From the NCBI GenBank assembly GCA_900073065.1, contig FJOG01000013.1, forward strand, positions 1,437,548-1,480,413: DNA of 42,866 bases. Reading direction: 5' to 3'. This DNA comes from Phialocephala subalpina. Lineage: Eukaryota; Ascomycota; Leotiomycetes; Helotiales; Mollisiaceae. Position numbers and translations under genes: made by a program. The notes below the pieces were generated by a model that saw nothing but the letters and a program-made list of their open reading frames with translations, made no database searches and was not told where the DNA came from. Shown piece by piece: positions 11,214 through 21,635 of this stretch (position 1 is the stretch's first letter; each line of letters opens with the position of its first letter).

Positions 11214-12812
11214 CTACTCAATAGTTATATGAGATAACGTAGAGGCAATACTAATAGGCTCATAAAAGTCTACTGGTATATCCTGCTGGTCCCCAGCTTC
11301 TACCTGTGCCCTATAAATGTCCTCGATGCTAGCGAACTTGGAATTTAGACTAGTCTTAACTTTCCGTCGTTTCCTAGGCTCTAACTATTATACCTTAGCT
11401 TCAAGATGTTTTATTCGATGCTTATACTGGGCAATAAGAAAATCCTTTTTATTTAAACTTTTAGCCACCTTCCTAAAAAGTACCCTAGCGGTTGTAATGC
11501 CAACTATCTCAAACCCCGTGATCTATTTGGCTTGTTCTCGGATATTTTTACTCTTTTGGGGTATTCTCCACGGAATAAATGATCTATCCTCGTTCCATTT
11601 AAGTATTAGAATATTCCCTGAAGTTATTAGAGTTTCCTCGGTTTTTTTATTACTATTTTCAAGTAATAATCGGTTCATAAGGGGCTTAAACATCCGCACC
11701 GGCCATAACCCTAAAGCTTTTTACCCCGCCTCGCAATTTTTGAGTATTAAAGCATTTATCCGAGTTAACTTATAATACTCTAAGAAATTTATTTTCCCAA
11801 CTGGAGTTAAATCGTTCAAAAAGGTCAAAGCACCTAGCCGTTTTCGGTAAGCCCTTTTTAAGGGGGAGAATATAGATAAATCTAGAGGTTAGAGTACATA
11901 TGAAGTATACGGTGGCAAAAACAATAAGTAAATATTGTTTTAGAAGCATTCCCACATAAATTCAATTGTTTTATGGCTTCTATGGCCATCTAGAATGAGC
12001 AGACGGGGCTCCCTAGGATTACGTGGTACCAATTGGAGTATAAACACTGTCTTTAACTATTCTAAGGCAATAGTATTAAATATTTATCTATTATCGGTAG
12101 AATCGAATTTCTAGCCTTTAAAAGGTTTTAACTGGGTAAAAAACTATTATTATTGCACCAATTTGCCCTTAAAAATAACAAGTAAGTATAATGCCCTACC
12201 GGTTACCAAGATACACTCAATAAATAAAATCCAATTTTTGGATCCTAATTATTTCTTCTAAATAAAACGTTTTTGGGCACTCCCGACCACTAATCTATTC
12301 TCCCCTTGGCCTTTTATAATCCTTGCTTCGTCCATATTCCACTTATTCTCTGGCTTAATAGCCCTTATAGTAGGAATCTCCAGTTTTTGAAACTAAGCCT
12401 TCAAAATATCAAAAGTAGCACTATTAACGCGCATAGAATCGATTCGGAATTGCTTTTTAGTTTTAAAAACAGGATTCCGGCGGAGAAAACCAGCTATTTA
12501 TCGTTTGCCTAGTGGAAGAGCATCATAGCGGGCGGCCAAAATACGGCCGGCGAAAGCTCGAATTTAGGCATGCGTAGAATTTAGCCCTAAACTCTCCTAA
12601 ACTAATACCTAATCTGTTAAACGTTATTCTTGAACCGGAAAAAGCCTTTAGTAAGGCGCTTTAGCTTCTGCTCTAAAAACGCTGCCTCTAATCCTGTTTT
12701 TAAGAGTGCCCCTCGGGACCCCCCACTCCAAACTAGCTTTTCGGATAAATTAGCTATTCGCGATTGCATTTAGAGCAAATTGGACGTTGTCTTCAGTATA
12801 TAAGGGCTTCAT
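11214..12812 (-). pseudogene. Fot1/pogo-type DDE(D) transposase, inactivated by many stops
   Basis: Reading the minus strand from the ATG at 12812-12810 to TAG at 11216-11214 spans 533 codons in a single frame, close to the usual Fot1 transposase length. The N-terminal helix-turn-helix region reads MKPLYTEDNVQFALNAIANS. The catalytic core keeps WNMDEARIIKGQG (first Asp), LLILDGHRSHKTIEFMWEC (second Asp) and PLDLSIFSPLKKGL (third Asp). The frame ends VDFYEPISIASTLSHITIE. About a dozen TAG/TAA codons interrupt it, many where Gln is expected, which is RIP-like. The element can no longer supply its own transposase. Confidence 0.85.
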
Positions 12813-12908
12813 AGTAAGTTCTAATTGTAATTTTTTTTTGGGAGTTATTTTATTAAAGGATTATTATATTATTTAAATTTTAAATGTGTGTGTAGTGTAG
12901 CGGTGAGG

Positions 12909-12960
12909 TTAAGCGAGGTGGCCGGTTACAGGGGGTGGTCGGTTAAGGGGGGGGTTGACT
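12909..12960. repeat. Right terminal inverted repeat of the Fot1-like element
   Basis: Reverse complement of the left end, from TTAAGCGAGG to GGGTTGACT, followed by the TA target-site duplicate at 12961-12962. Confidence 0.9.
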
Positions 12961-13538
12961 TATAGCAGAAGCGGTACTTTGCACCTTTACAGCTCAGAGC
13001 TAGAGATAGCGCTCTTACCAACAGTCTCAGCACGAACCAATTAATATTGCGAGAACGGGAATGTCTTAACGCCGGTATTGTGTCTTTAAAGTCCTGATTC
13101 GAGATCTTCTTTACGATAACACCTGCCGTTTACATTGGACTCCCAACTTCGATATACTTGCAGCTAATCCGCCGTATAACCACGCTCTACCGGCTTACAA
13201 CCCTCGACAATCCAAGTTGGGACGAAAGCCATGTTTGGAAGACGGCGGATCCTCTCCTCATCTTGGATCGTGTCATCAGCAATCTGGAACAAGTAAAAGA
13301 TTTTGCGGGATTGGACAATAGTGACAGTCCTGAAAGAGACGCATTGTATCAAACCGCACGGATGTGTCGATCTCTTCGACCCGCATGGGAGGCACATTTG
13401 AGCCCGGATGGTCTCCCAAATATTTCCATTCCGCCGAACATCAATGAGAGCTTTCCTCCAGACGCCTTTACAGTCGAATTCTTCGACCATAACTGGCTCA
13501 TGGATCTTCTTTTTACCCCAAACTATCACCATGTATGA

Positions 13539-15005
13539 GAGTTCTGGGACTTGTGGAGTGGGGGGAAGAAGTGCGGGGACTTGCAACAAAGTAGAGACCG
13601 TGGGGCACTGGGTAGGTGCAAGCCGGAGCCTGATATAGGGGATGCTCGCTAAATTTACAACGCTCCTTCACTGTAGTTCGAAAACAGCCTCTTCAAGTTG
13701 AGCATCGTGCAAGGAGTAGGAGTACTAGAATAGTTGCTCGAGGAATAGGAAGGAGACGGAATATAAGACGCAAACAAAGAAAGAAAGATTCTCGAACTTA
13801 TAAGCCTAAGTTGAGTCTAGAAGTCTCATCTTGACCAGACAATAGAGGTACGTGATGTTCAGCGTGAAATCGTCTTTGAAGTCCTTAGGAGTCAGCCATG
13901 GAAGTTATTCACTAAGAGTCGTATCCTGATTCCGCTTGTCCTATGACTAGGTGATGGCTACGATAAATTGTGAGAGGAGTCCGGCCAACACGTGATATGG
14001 TCGGCGAGTTTTCATGCCCACTAATCCGATCGCAGACTTTCATCAATAACAGACACAGAGAACGATGAGATCGAAGGCAATCAATTCTTTCAGGCGCATG
14101 TCATTGATGAGACGACAGTATCTCGAACCGCAGATTCCCGGACGAGCCGAAGAGAAGTATAGATGACGCGTCGACAATTCAATCCGGTGCAGCACGCGCT
14201 TTCGATCCTCAGACACCATGTGTTCAAGCCTCTCATCGCGAATGCGATACAACAATCTCATCGTGTCGGCGATACGTGCGATAAACAGCTGTCCTTGTTA
14301 CATGTACTGGATGTGTAGGGAGGTTGTTGTTGCGGCCGTAAGGTTAGTTGACGTCCCAATTCGCATTCGCTTCAAATGTGGCGCTCAACGCCACACAACG
14401 AACGGTACTCGCATTTCTTGATCGGGACTTGTTTGCGCAGATGCCAAGTGGCTGCGCAATCATCTTATATACCAATTTCTCTTCAAAGGATTGGCTGCGA
14501 AACTCAAGCTATGAATACAAAATCCCACTTACGGCCGTTGTGTCAAGCCAAGCCTTTCCCTTCCTGGCCGAACAACGTTCCGAGCCTCCTGTCAGCATTG
14601 CGCCGAACGAGTCGGGACGATCAATTCTTGGCTTCTATTTGTTCTTTCATGATTTTGGCTCAAGGGAGCAGAATTGTGTGCATAAGTCTGTTTGAGAAGT
14701 TCTCAAGGTCCTCGTTCGGGGTGTTTTGGGGCCGTTTTCTAAATAAGCATGACGATTCCATGTTGTCCCACTAAGTCTTGGATTTCGGACACGCTTGATA
14801 GGATTGAGAATATCTCTGAGCCTCTTCGAGAGCCAGCATAAAGATGACAGCTCTCCCAGATTTCTTATGTGATCATTCAGACATTTGGGTTGTGCTATCG
14901 GACATCTCTCGCCAAAGCCTTCTCTGTTTCGAGCAAGTCGTATCTCTACTTTATCTTCCTCTCGAAGTCACCACTTTATCGCTACGTCCTTGAATCTCCT
15001 TCACT
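13539..15005. other. Gene-poor intergenic stretch
   Basis: Several frames of 70-130 codons occur (for example 14348-14695 and 14376-14774 on plus), but they overlap each other and show no domain, no family motif and no convincing splice pattern. The word CTCGCTAAATTTACA at 13645-13659 recurs downstream of the symporter gene. The last few hundred bases are the presumed RTA1 promoter. Confidence 0.4.
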
Positions 15006-16118
15006 ATGGGGAAACACTTCGTCGCCAACGACTGCACGGACATCCTTACAGGTGGGCCAAATCCGGGACTTTGCACGGTTGAGAATACCATTTATGGGTA
15101 CTATCCATCCCTTGGATGGAACGCAATGTTCATCGCTGCGTTTGCTGCCCTCGCCATCCCTCAACTTATCATCGGAACATGGAAGAAGTCCTACTTCTAC
15201 AGCTATGCCATCGCATGCGGCTGCATTGGTGAAGCCATTGGTTATGGAGGTCGTGTCATGATGCACACCAACCCGGTACTTACTCCTCTCCCACTGCATG
15301 AGGACGAAGTAACTAACAACTACAACAGTACGGAGACACCGCCTTCACAATCCAAATCTCCTGTATCATCTTCTCCCCCGCCTTCATCGCAGCCGGTATC
15401 TACCTAACCCTCAAACACGTCATCCGAACCTTCGGCGAAGAGCGCTCCCGCCTCCCGGCAAAATACATAACCTGGATCTTCATCACTTGCGACATCATAT
15501 CTATTCTCTGCCAAGCCATTGGAGGAGGCATGGCTGGCGGAGCAGGCGACAATGTCAAGACTCGAGATAACGGCACCAACCTCATGATTGCTGGTATCGT
15601 CTGGCAGGTCGCTACACTTACCGTGTTTGCTGGTCTCGTGGTTGATTATGCTATGAGCACTAGCAGATCGTGGGGTATTGTGTCTCCAGATGCGAAGGCT
15701 TTGCTTGGGAAGAGTAGTTTCAAGAGTTTTTTGGTTGCGGTCGCCGTTGCGTTCATTACTATCTTTGTGAGATGCGTGTACAGAATCGCTGAGATGGTTG
15801 GCGGGTGGGCGAATCCTATTATGAGAGATGAGGGTGAATTCATTGCTTTAGAAGGATTGTAAGTCCCCTACCCCTGACAAACTATGGAAATGAACAGGGC
15901 TAAAGATTCATAGCATGATCCTCATCGCCGCAGCAGCGCTCACGCTCTTCCATCCAGGCTTCTGCTTCCCTCAACCTGGTACCTTCGCTGTCAAGTCAGT
16001 GTCGCCTATGCTTGGTTCGGAGAGATCGAGCCAGAGCGATTTGGCCCAGAACCAGGCTGAGAAGGGTATTCCTCCTCACCCACGATTCTTGCGAGTCGGG
16101 AGACAAGCCCGTGAGTAA
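15006..16118 (+). CDS. RTA1-family seven-helix membrane protein, three exons
   Basis: Integral membrane protein of the RTA1/RSB1 family (lipid-translocating exporter-like; some members give resistance to 7-aminocholesterol or sphingoid bases). Its actual substrate is unknown. Exons 15006-15275, 15329-15858 and 15914-16118 give 1005 nt and 334 residues, normal for the family. A short outer N-terminus is followed by about seven hydrophobic segments, such as GWNAMFIAAFAALAIPQLII and TWIFITCDIISILCQAIGGG. Family-typical pieces are IGYGGRVMMH, QAIGGGMAGG, FVRCVYRIAEMVGGW, IMRDEGEFIALEG and LTLFHPGFCFP, the last two joined by intron 2. The tail is hydrophilic (SERSSQSDLAQNQAEKGIPP). Introns are 53 and 55 nt, GT-AG. 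I chose this ATG because the first helix follows it at the usual distance and no in-frame ATG with a matching N-terminus lies upstream. No lesions. Confidence 0.92.
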
Positions 16119-16920
16119 GGTGCTCGCCTGATGCGAGTCATCCGAGAAGAGAAGTCGGATTGGGAGTGGTAAAAGCAGTGTCGAGGGGATCGTGATGCCT
16201 ATTTCTTTTGTTATTTCATTTTCAAGACTTTGAGCGAGCGGATCCGGCTTTAGAACGAACATTAGATCCGATGGAGTAGGGGACGGGAAAAGGTGTTCAT
16301 AGATGATACTGGCGATTTGGTTGTCCTGGTCTTGTTGTTTTTGCGAACCTTAATACCAAGATACCCAAAAACATGCAAGTCGTTGCAAACAGTCTGTTTA
16401 TTCCCTGAGTATTGCTATCAGATTAATTATCATTGTTGTTATTGACTCGGGTTCTGTCGGTACCCTGTCAGGGGCAACTCGTATGCGGTTATCGCAAAGT
16501 CCCAGCAGAATACAGGCTGTGCAGCGCTGCCGAGTCAGCACCAGAACGTTCGGCAAGTCCAGGGAGCATCGACTCCTTTCATTGTATAAAACCATGCAGA
16601 TCATTATTCTTGAAGCATAAATGAATATCTTTTTCCAGAATTAAACATATAAATGCTGAACGCTCAGGCTTCTTGAATAGCTTTCTCATCATCTTTTGCT
16701 TGCCATGGTGGCTCTTCTCCATCTAGATGAGTACAGGTGCGAGGTAAAACGACCCCACCATTCGTGATTTTCAGTGGCTGCGCCCGATTTCCAGGCTTCG
16801 ATCGCGAAATTTCCAGCAGCTTATAGGCTCCGCACATACTGTAGCTTTACGAGTTAGGCATTTGATGCCTAAATCTCAGATAATTTAAAGTTTTCATTGT
16901 CTCAACTCCAGGTCAACAAT
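16119..16920. other. Intergenic region between convergent genes
   Basis: 3' flanks of the RTA1 gene (plus) and the glycosyltransferase gene (minus). Small frames near 16400-16620 have no recognisable content. 16765-16826 carries the words GATTTCCAGGCTTCGATCG and CGAAATTTCCAGCAGC, which loosely resemble 7756-7790. Confidence 0.4.
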
Positions 16921-18694
16921 CTACGGCCACAACCCCAACGGATAATGCCATCTATTCCCCTTTCCCGGAGGACTCGTCTCCATCCCCACCGGTCCAAAAA
17001 TCGCACTCCTCTCATCCCAAAAACACTCCTCCATCCCCTCTCTCAAACTCTCAATCCTTCCCCCGCCACCTCTATTTCCCTCATTTATCTCCATCCAGCT
17101 CCCATTCCCCACAACCACCCGCCTCCTGTTCACCACATTCCAAGAAAAACTACTCTCATACATTCCCACAAAATAAGAGCTCCTCAACAACACCAAATAA
17201 TCGACAATTCCTCGTTGATCCCAAGTCAAAGCTTCGAGTTCTTTGACAGCTGAATGATACGGTGAGGACGAGCCGAGGGAAGAGCCGAGAAGTATATCCT
17301 TTGTTGTTACGTTGAGACCGTGGGTGAATGCTTGGGAAATAAATTTTTGGGACTCGGAGGGGGAGCCGGATGCGAGGTAGATGATTGGGAGGTTTTGCGT
17401 TATGGCTGAGTTGAGGATGTTGAGGGATTGGAAGTCGTAGTTTGGCCAGGAGACTTCTTCGGCGTCGGAGTCTGTTCTCAGACTTTCTCTAAATCAGTAT
17501 TGTCTTGTTTAGAGAGAGAAAGTGGACTTACTGCGCTCCTAGAAACTTTTGTTGTTGGATTTCGAAGGGTCTGAAAGTAAGGTGCATTTGGTAAGTGCTG
17601 CTCAGAGCATAAAGTACCGTGGCAGCCAATCTCCTAAGATCCTCTCTGAACTTGAGGAGCTTTCCAAAAGAAGCAACAAACTCAGAGCTGTCGCAAATCA
17701 TTGGAAAGCTAACAAATAAATCACTGTTCGAGAAAATGATAAGTGCGGGATATGCGTGGGCGAACGGAGGGACATTCTTGTTCAACCAAATATCAAATTG
17801 CTCGCGCCAGTACTTGGGTTTGTCGATTAGAGTCGACGAGATAGGGTTAAACTGCTTTGAAAGACCAGATGCAGAACAGAGTATTGGTTCGGACACGTTG
17901 GTGGTGAGGGTAGACGGAAGCTCGTTGATGTTTTGATAAATTCTGACACGAGGACAAGCTGCGGAGAAGGAGTCGAGGAAGTGAGTAGGGTCGAACATGT
18001 ACGCGAAGTCCGCGTTGTCGCTTGTGTGGATAGCGGAAAGCCAGCTGGCACTTCTTATCATGATTCTGAGAGAGATGTTTGGTCAGTCAAAGTCAGCGAG
18101 TTGGCAGAACCCAAAGTCAAAAGCTTCAAGTGAGACGATGGAGCCTCTAACGACAGAGAAATCGAAAAACAAATGCTCGTTGCATAGAAGCCTCTGAAAA
18201 GAAGATAATCGCGAGTGTGTACTCACTCGGGAACCACAAATCCAGTCGCTATTCGAGAAGTGTTAGTCGAGTCTAACACGTGGGCAGGAGTACTCACCAC
18301 CACCTTCCAAAGCAAAGCGTATACAATTGAGAATAATATTCCTCACATTCCCCACCCCACCTGCAGGCGCCTCACAGCTGACAATCAACCCCGGCTGATA
18401 ATTTCTCATGCGACATAATTCCCTCAATGGCTCCAGATTGTATGGCCCATCAATTTCATTGTTCATCTCCTGCCAAACAAACTCCTCTAACGTTCTCGAG
18501 AGAAAGAGAGTATTATCAGGCAGATCTGCTCCTTTTAATGAATTCAATAGATGCGTTCTCATGCCGAAGGCTAGCAGCAACGGCAAGAAGATTTTGCAAA
18601 AAGTCTTGAAAATCTTGAAAGTCTTGGACAAACGTCGCGACAGCCATGATTTTGAGAATTGGATGCAACCACACGCGCGCCCACGCCACACCAT
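16921..18694 (-). CDS. GDP-fucose protein O-fucosyltransferase-like glycosyltransferase
   Basis: Probable secretory-pathway glycosyltransferase of the fungal O-fucosyltransferase-like group; donor and acceptor are inferred from the family only. Minus-strand exons 18694-18298, 18248-18227, 18065-17532 and 17482-16921 give 1515 nt and 504 residues. Near the N-terminus a basic stretch and the hydrophobic segment KIFLPLLLAFGM suggest a type II anchor. Next come the donor-binding loop EAPAGGVGNVRNIILNC, then ALEGGATGFVVPE spliced across two introns, then MFDPTHFLDSF. The HLR(T) motif (HLRTDSDA), typical of GDP-fucose binding, is assembled across intron 3. The end carries IVDYLVLLRSSYFVGMYESS followed by FSWNVVNRRR. 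Introns are 49, 161 and 49 nt. The 161-nt one is long for this genome, and the 22-nt exon 2 is small, so that part is the least certain. The start is also uncertain: an in-frame ATG at 18775 would add 27 residues, and a TATAAATA-like box lies just upstream of 18694. Confidence 0.78.
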
Positions 18695-18984
18695 CGCGAT
18701 ATAAATAGATGCGAATAGATGAATAAAACTGTGAGTAGACTGATCATTGGGATGAGAGGTAAAATTGTGGTCCATACATGCGGCTGAGGAATGCAATCGT
18801 TAGACCTTCCACTCCATGCCTCAGGAGAGGCGCCGCGGAATGTAGCTTTCCTTCTGCTACGTGTTCATGAGAAATTGTCGATGTACTGCAAGAATTGGAG
18901 ATTCAAACTTTGCGTAACCATGGATTAAAAGGTATAATACGCTCAAAAAACAAATGCAATTGATAGCAATAACTTCCTTCTCAC

Positions 18985-20970
18985 CTACGACCCCAACTCA
19001 TACCTGACTGGCGCGGCGACGTTCTGAGCTGGCAACTCTCCTCTGCCGTCTTTGCGATCGCCTGACTCCAGCTCATGTCCTACCACTTGGCCTGCCATCT
19101 CATGTTTCGTGTACCCTTCCTCGAGAGACATCAACTCACTGCCATCACTGGGTATTTTCTGATCTACGAACTTTCCTGTGCCTCCTCCATCAGCAACATT
19201 CTGGTGTTTCTTATTCTTCTTCCTCCTCCACCAGAAGAATCCTGCTCCGATAGCCAAAAGAGCTGCAGCTCCAACGCCTACACCAACACCAATTCCTACG
19301 GCGCTTGAACTTCCTCCACCACCACTCGATCCTGGCCCCGCACCTGCCGTCAAAGTCGCGGCGCTTGAAGAACTCGCGGTCGCACTTCCCAAAACACTCT
19401 CCCCCAACAGACTCACACCCCCACTCGGAATCGCCACAAAATTATCACTCGTCCCCGTCGTCCAATCCGGATTAGCTACACTCAATTTTTGATTCCCCGA
19501 ATCATAAACAACATACACCCACCTCAACATTCCTGGACTAAACGCCCCCGGTAATCCGGGAACTTGAGCCAAAAGATTAAACCGGCAGCCATCTCTCAAT
19601 GGACCTTCGTCGAGATTCGGTCCGGTCCCGTTCCGGTACGTCAGGTCTGACATGGGAACGTGCATTGTGAAGACGGAGGCATCGACGCCTACGAATGAGA
19701 TATCGAGAGTGGAGGAGTTGGTCAGGTAGGAGCAGGGGACTGAGGGGATGACTTGTGATACGTCGCCGCCGGAATTCAGGTAGTAGGATGCTCCTACTGC
19801 GTCCCAGATTGCTGATGCGACGGAGACGGGAAAGCGGGCGTAGCCGGTGGGGTTTAGGGTCATGGATTCGACGGGATAAGTCGCTGTTCCTGCTACGGGG
19901 ATGGGAGTCGCGGCTGTGGGCGTCGTGTTCAAAGGTGTTACGGTGAGATTGGAGATTGAGAGGGCCAGTTGTTGGATGTTTGGCCATATTATGGCTTGGG
20001 TGTTGGATGTTAGTGTTGTGTTTGGGGAGACAAGAGGTTTCTTGAATCGTGCTGTATTGAGACCGCCGAGGATGAGGTGACCTGAGGACTCGGAAGGAGT
20101 GTTTGAGTACTATTATATCTGATCAGGAATCCTGCCAATGGTGGAGAGTGGAGCGAACTCACAATGCTATATGTTGAGCTCTGAATAAGTCCTTGGTTCT
20201 TCACCTGCCCCAAAAACCCTGTATACAGACCACTCACGTCATTGTTGGCTGCGACAGCTCCCACCGTACTTGGTAAGCCGAGTCCAAGGGTGTAGTTCCA
20301 AGGCTGTATCGGGCTCGTGCTCGCAGTACTTGATCCAGTCGACGCTCCCGCCAAGTATTGCTGAATGAATGGCATCTGGCTCAATGACACTCCGCCGATG
20401 TTGAAATTATCAGATCCATATGACAGGTTCGTCCCCACTCTCTTGTTGTTGAAGATATCGGTCACTGTGTTCGTAAAGTTGTAGTAGCTAACGTCAAGAA
20501 TGTCTTTCCTGGACGTAGAAGAAAGACTAGCATTATCTACGAGAATGTTAGTGAGAAACTGTGGTCGCGATGGCAAAGACGTACATTCTGGTGGACCTGG
20601 GTCTTGCTCAAAGAATTGACTTGGTGAGTTCCATATCGAGGTCGTATTGCTGAGTCCTGTGTCGCCGGCATCAGTCGTCAGAGCCATGATGATATTCTGT
20701 GGCGGAGTTCCGACTGTGGCATTGAATGTCCAGAATTCTTGAAAATATATCTATGCAGATAAGCACCCCGCGATGTTCGAAGTTCCGCTAATGACTTACT
20801 GAAGTCCGAAATGGTATGTCGACAGTCAAGCTGGATCGCTTCTCGAACCGGAACATAGTTCCATCACCACCACGCTTGGTGTTCTCCCCTCTTCCCCTCA
20901 CATCTTGAACAGCAGCCCCGCGTACCAATCCAGTTCCAATCGCAATCAATGAAAGTCCAGGGAGCCGCAT
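18985..20970 (-). CDS. Membrane-anchored pepsin-fold (A1-like) protein lacking catalytic aspartates
   Basis: Cell-surface protein with the architecture of a fungal GPI/TM pepsin. Minus-strand exons 20970-20800, 20750-20585, 20536-20163 and 20109-18985 give 1836 nt and 611 residues. It opens with a signal peptide (MRLPGLSLIAIGTGLVRGAA) at the ATG at 20970. The A1 landmark VGTPPQ is at residues 70-75, but the expected D-T-G position reads T-T-D (residues 82-84). The second-lobe D-S-G-T position reads LNPTG (residues 322-326), ahead of the well-conserved FPVSVASAIWDAVGA and IPSVPCSYL. Later conserved features include HLILGGLNTARF and CRFNLL. A Ser/Gly-rich stalk leads to one transmembrane helix (about residues 507-531, AVGIGVGVGVGAAALLAIGA) followed by WWRRKKNKK and a cytoplasmic tail of about 75 residues. 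Both catalytic motifs are missing, so a binding, adhesion or sensing role is more likely than proteolysis. The gene is tandem with a broken paralogue upstream. Introns are 49, 48 and 53 nt. Confidence 0.88.
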
Positions 20971-21635
20971 GGTTGTAGACTCGTACAAAATGGCCAATTA
21001 TCCGCCAGAATCAACAAGGAAAACAACACTGAAATGACGCGTGAAATGTCAAAGAGAAAAGATACATCCGGGCGAGGTGAGAATCCCCATAGATGCTGTG
21101 CTTTTTCCACTTCCATCGGATCCTACGTCTAACGCTATCGTAGCGCTCCCTTTTCTAGACCTCGCTTTCGTATATAAATGAAGCGAACCAGTAGGATCGT
21201 CCCCCTTTTAGATCAAACGCTGATCATACCCGTGGCTTGAGAGATGATTGGATGTGTCGGGTACGGTCAAGTTTATTTAAGGCTGCCGGGCTGAGGCTCA
21301 ACCAACCGAGATGATATGCAGGAGAAGAAAGGGGGCTGGGATTGGCTAGCGCAAGATCTAAGCCTCTGAGAACGCCTCGTCTGGCAGCGATAGATTCAGG
21401 TACAGCCTCAAAAAGATTTTGGGGGCACATCGTCAAGCTCGAACCCAACATTTTTTTCATGACATCCCCAAGTGTCGATTTCGAGGCAGAGTTGAAAACT
21501 TCAACCTTTTTGGGACATCAAGTGCAGTAATCTCAATTGCCTTGATCATGCATTCCACCTTGTCATTTAGTGTTAATAATGCAGGTATGAGGTTGTTTAG
21601 CATTACCCACTGCACAAAATCTAGGAAAGTAATCA
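20971..21635. other. Intergenic region between the tandem pepsin-fold genes
   Basis: Upstream DNA of the 18985-20970 gene and 3' flank of its paralogue. On the minus strand a TTTATATACG TATA-like box lies near 21170-21180, about 200 bases before the start codon. Frames within the region are random. Confidence 0.45.

Larger units (their letters stand above)
11124..12960 (-). mobile_element. Fot1/pogo-like DNA transposon (Tc1/mariner superfamily), decayed
   Basis: A 1837-bp element bounded by 52-bp terminal inverted repeats beginning AGTCAAACCC, with a TA dinucleotide on each side (11122-11123 and 12961-12962), as expected for Tc1/mariner target duplication. It carries a full-length but stop-filled DDD transposase frame on the minus strand. 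It sits inside an intron of the Zn2Cys6 gene, so the insertion itself need not have killed the host gene. Confidence 0.9.
9684..13538 (+). pseudogene. Zn2Cys6 fungal transcription-factor gene, disabled and interrupted by a transposon
   Basis: Relic of a nuclear zinc-binuclear-cluster regulator. The finger reads TNCAQSNSKCI then GGCE at 9684-9838. A 65-nt intron (9839-9903) follows, then RRLKKECR with basic residues and TPLEEKLDGLVSLIKDGAQ (linker/coiled coil). Two of the six expected zinc ligands, the first and fifth Cys, are Arg (CGT where TGT is expected). Downstream, the same frame continues through stops at about 10063 (TAA), 10111 (TAG) and 10312 (TAG). It shows the middle-homology pieces ISPAGAEEILSNFQIFKSKYFPF and ASKIRQTILQELVLQSERSIDLLLGLL, then decayed pieces to LAQPHIDG at about 11080. 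A GT donor there begins an intron that now contains the 1.84 kb transposon (11124-12960). The C-terminal exon resumes from about 12990 and ends TVEFFDHNWLMDLLF with a stop at 13536-13538, a common ending in this family. The stops fit CAG/CAA to TAG/TAA transitions. Exact middle exon borders are unresolved. Confidence 0.8.

Noticed and set aside
11317..11775. 152-residue plus-strand hydrophobic frame
   Set aside because: It is antisense to the transposase; the minus strand carries the catalytic motifs.
13164..13589. 141-residue minus-strand frame
   Set aside because: Antisense to the recognisable C-terminal exon of the transcription-factor relic.
14348..14774. Two overlapping plus-strand frames of 115 and 132 residues
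   Set aside because: They compete in different frames, neither has a motif, and the region shows no other coding sign.
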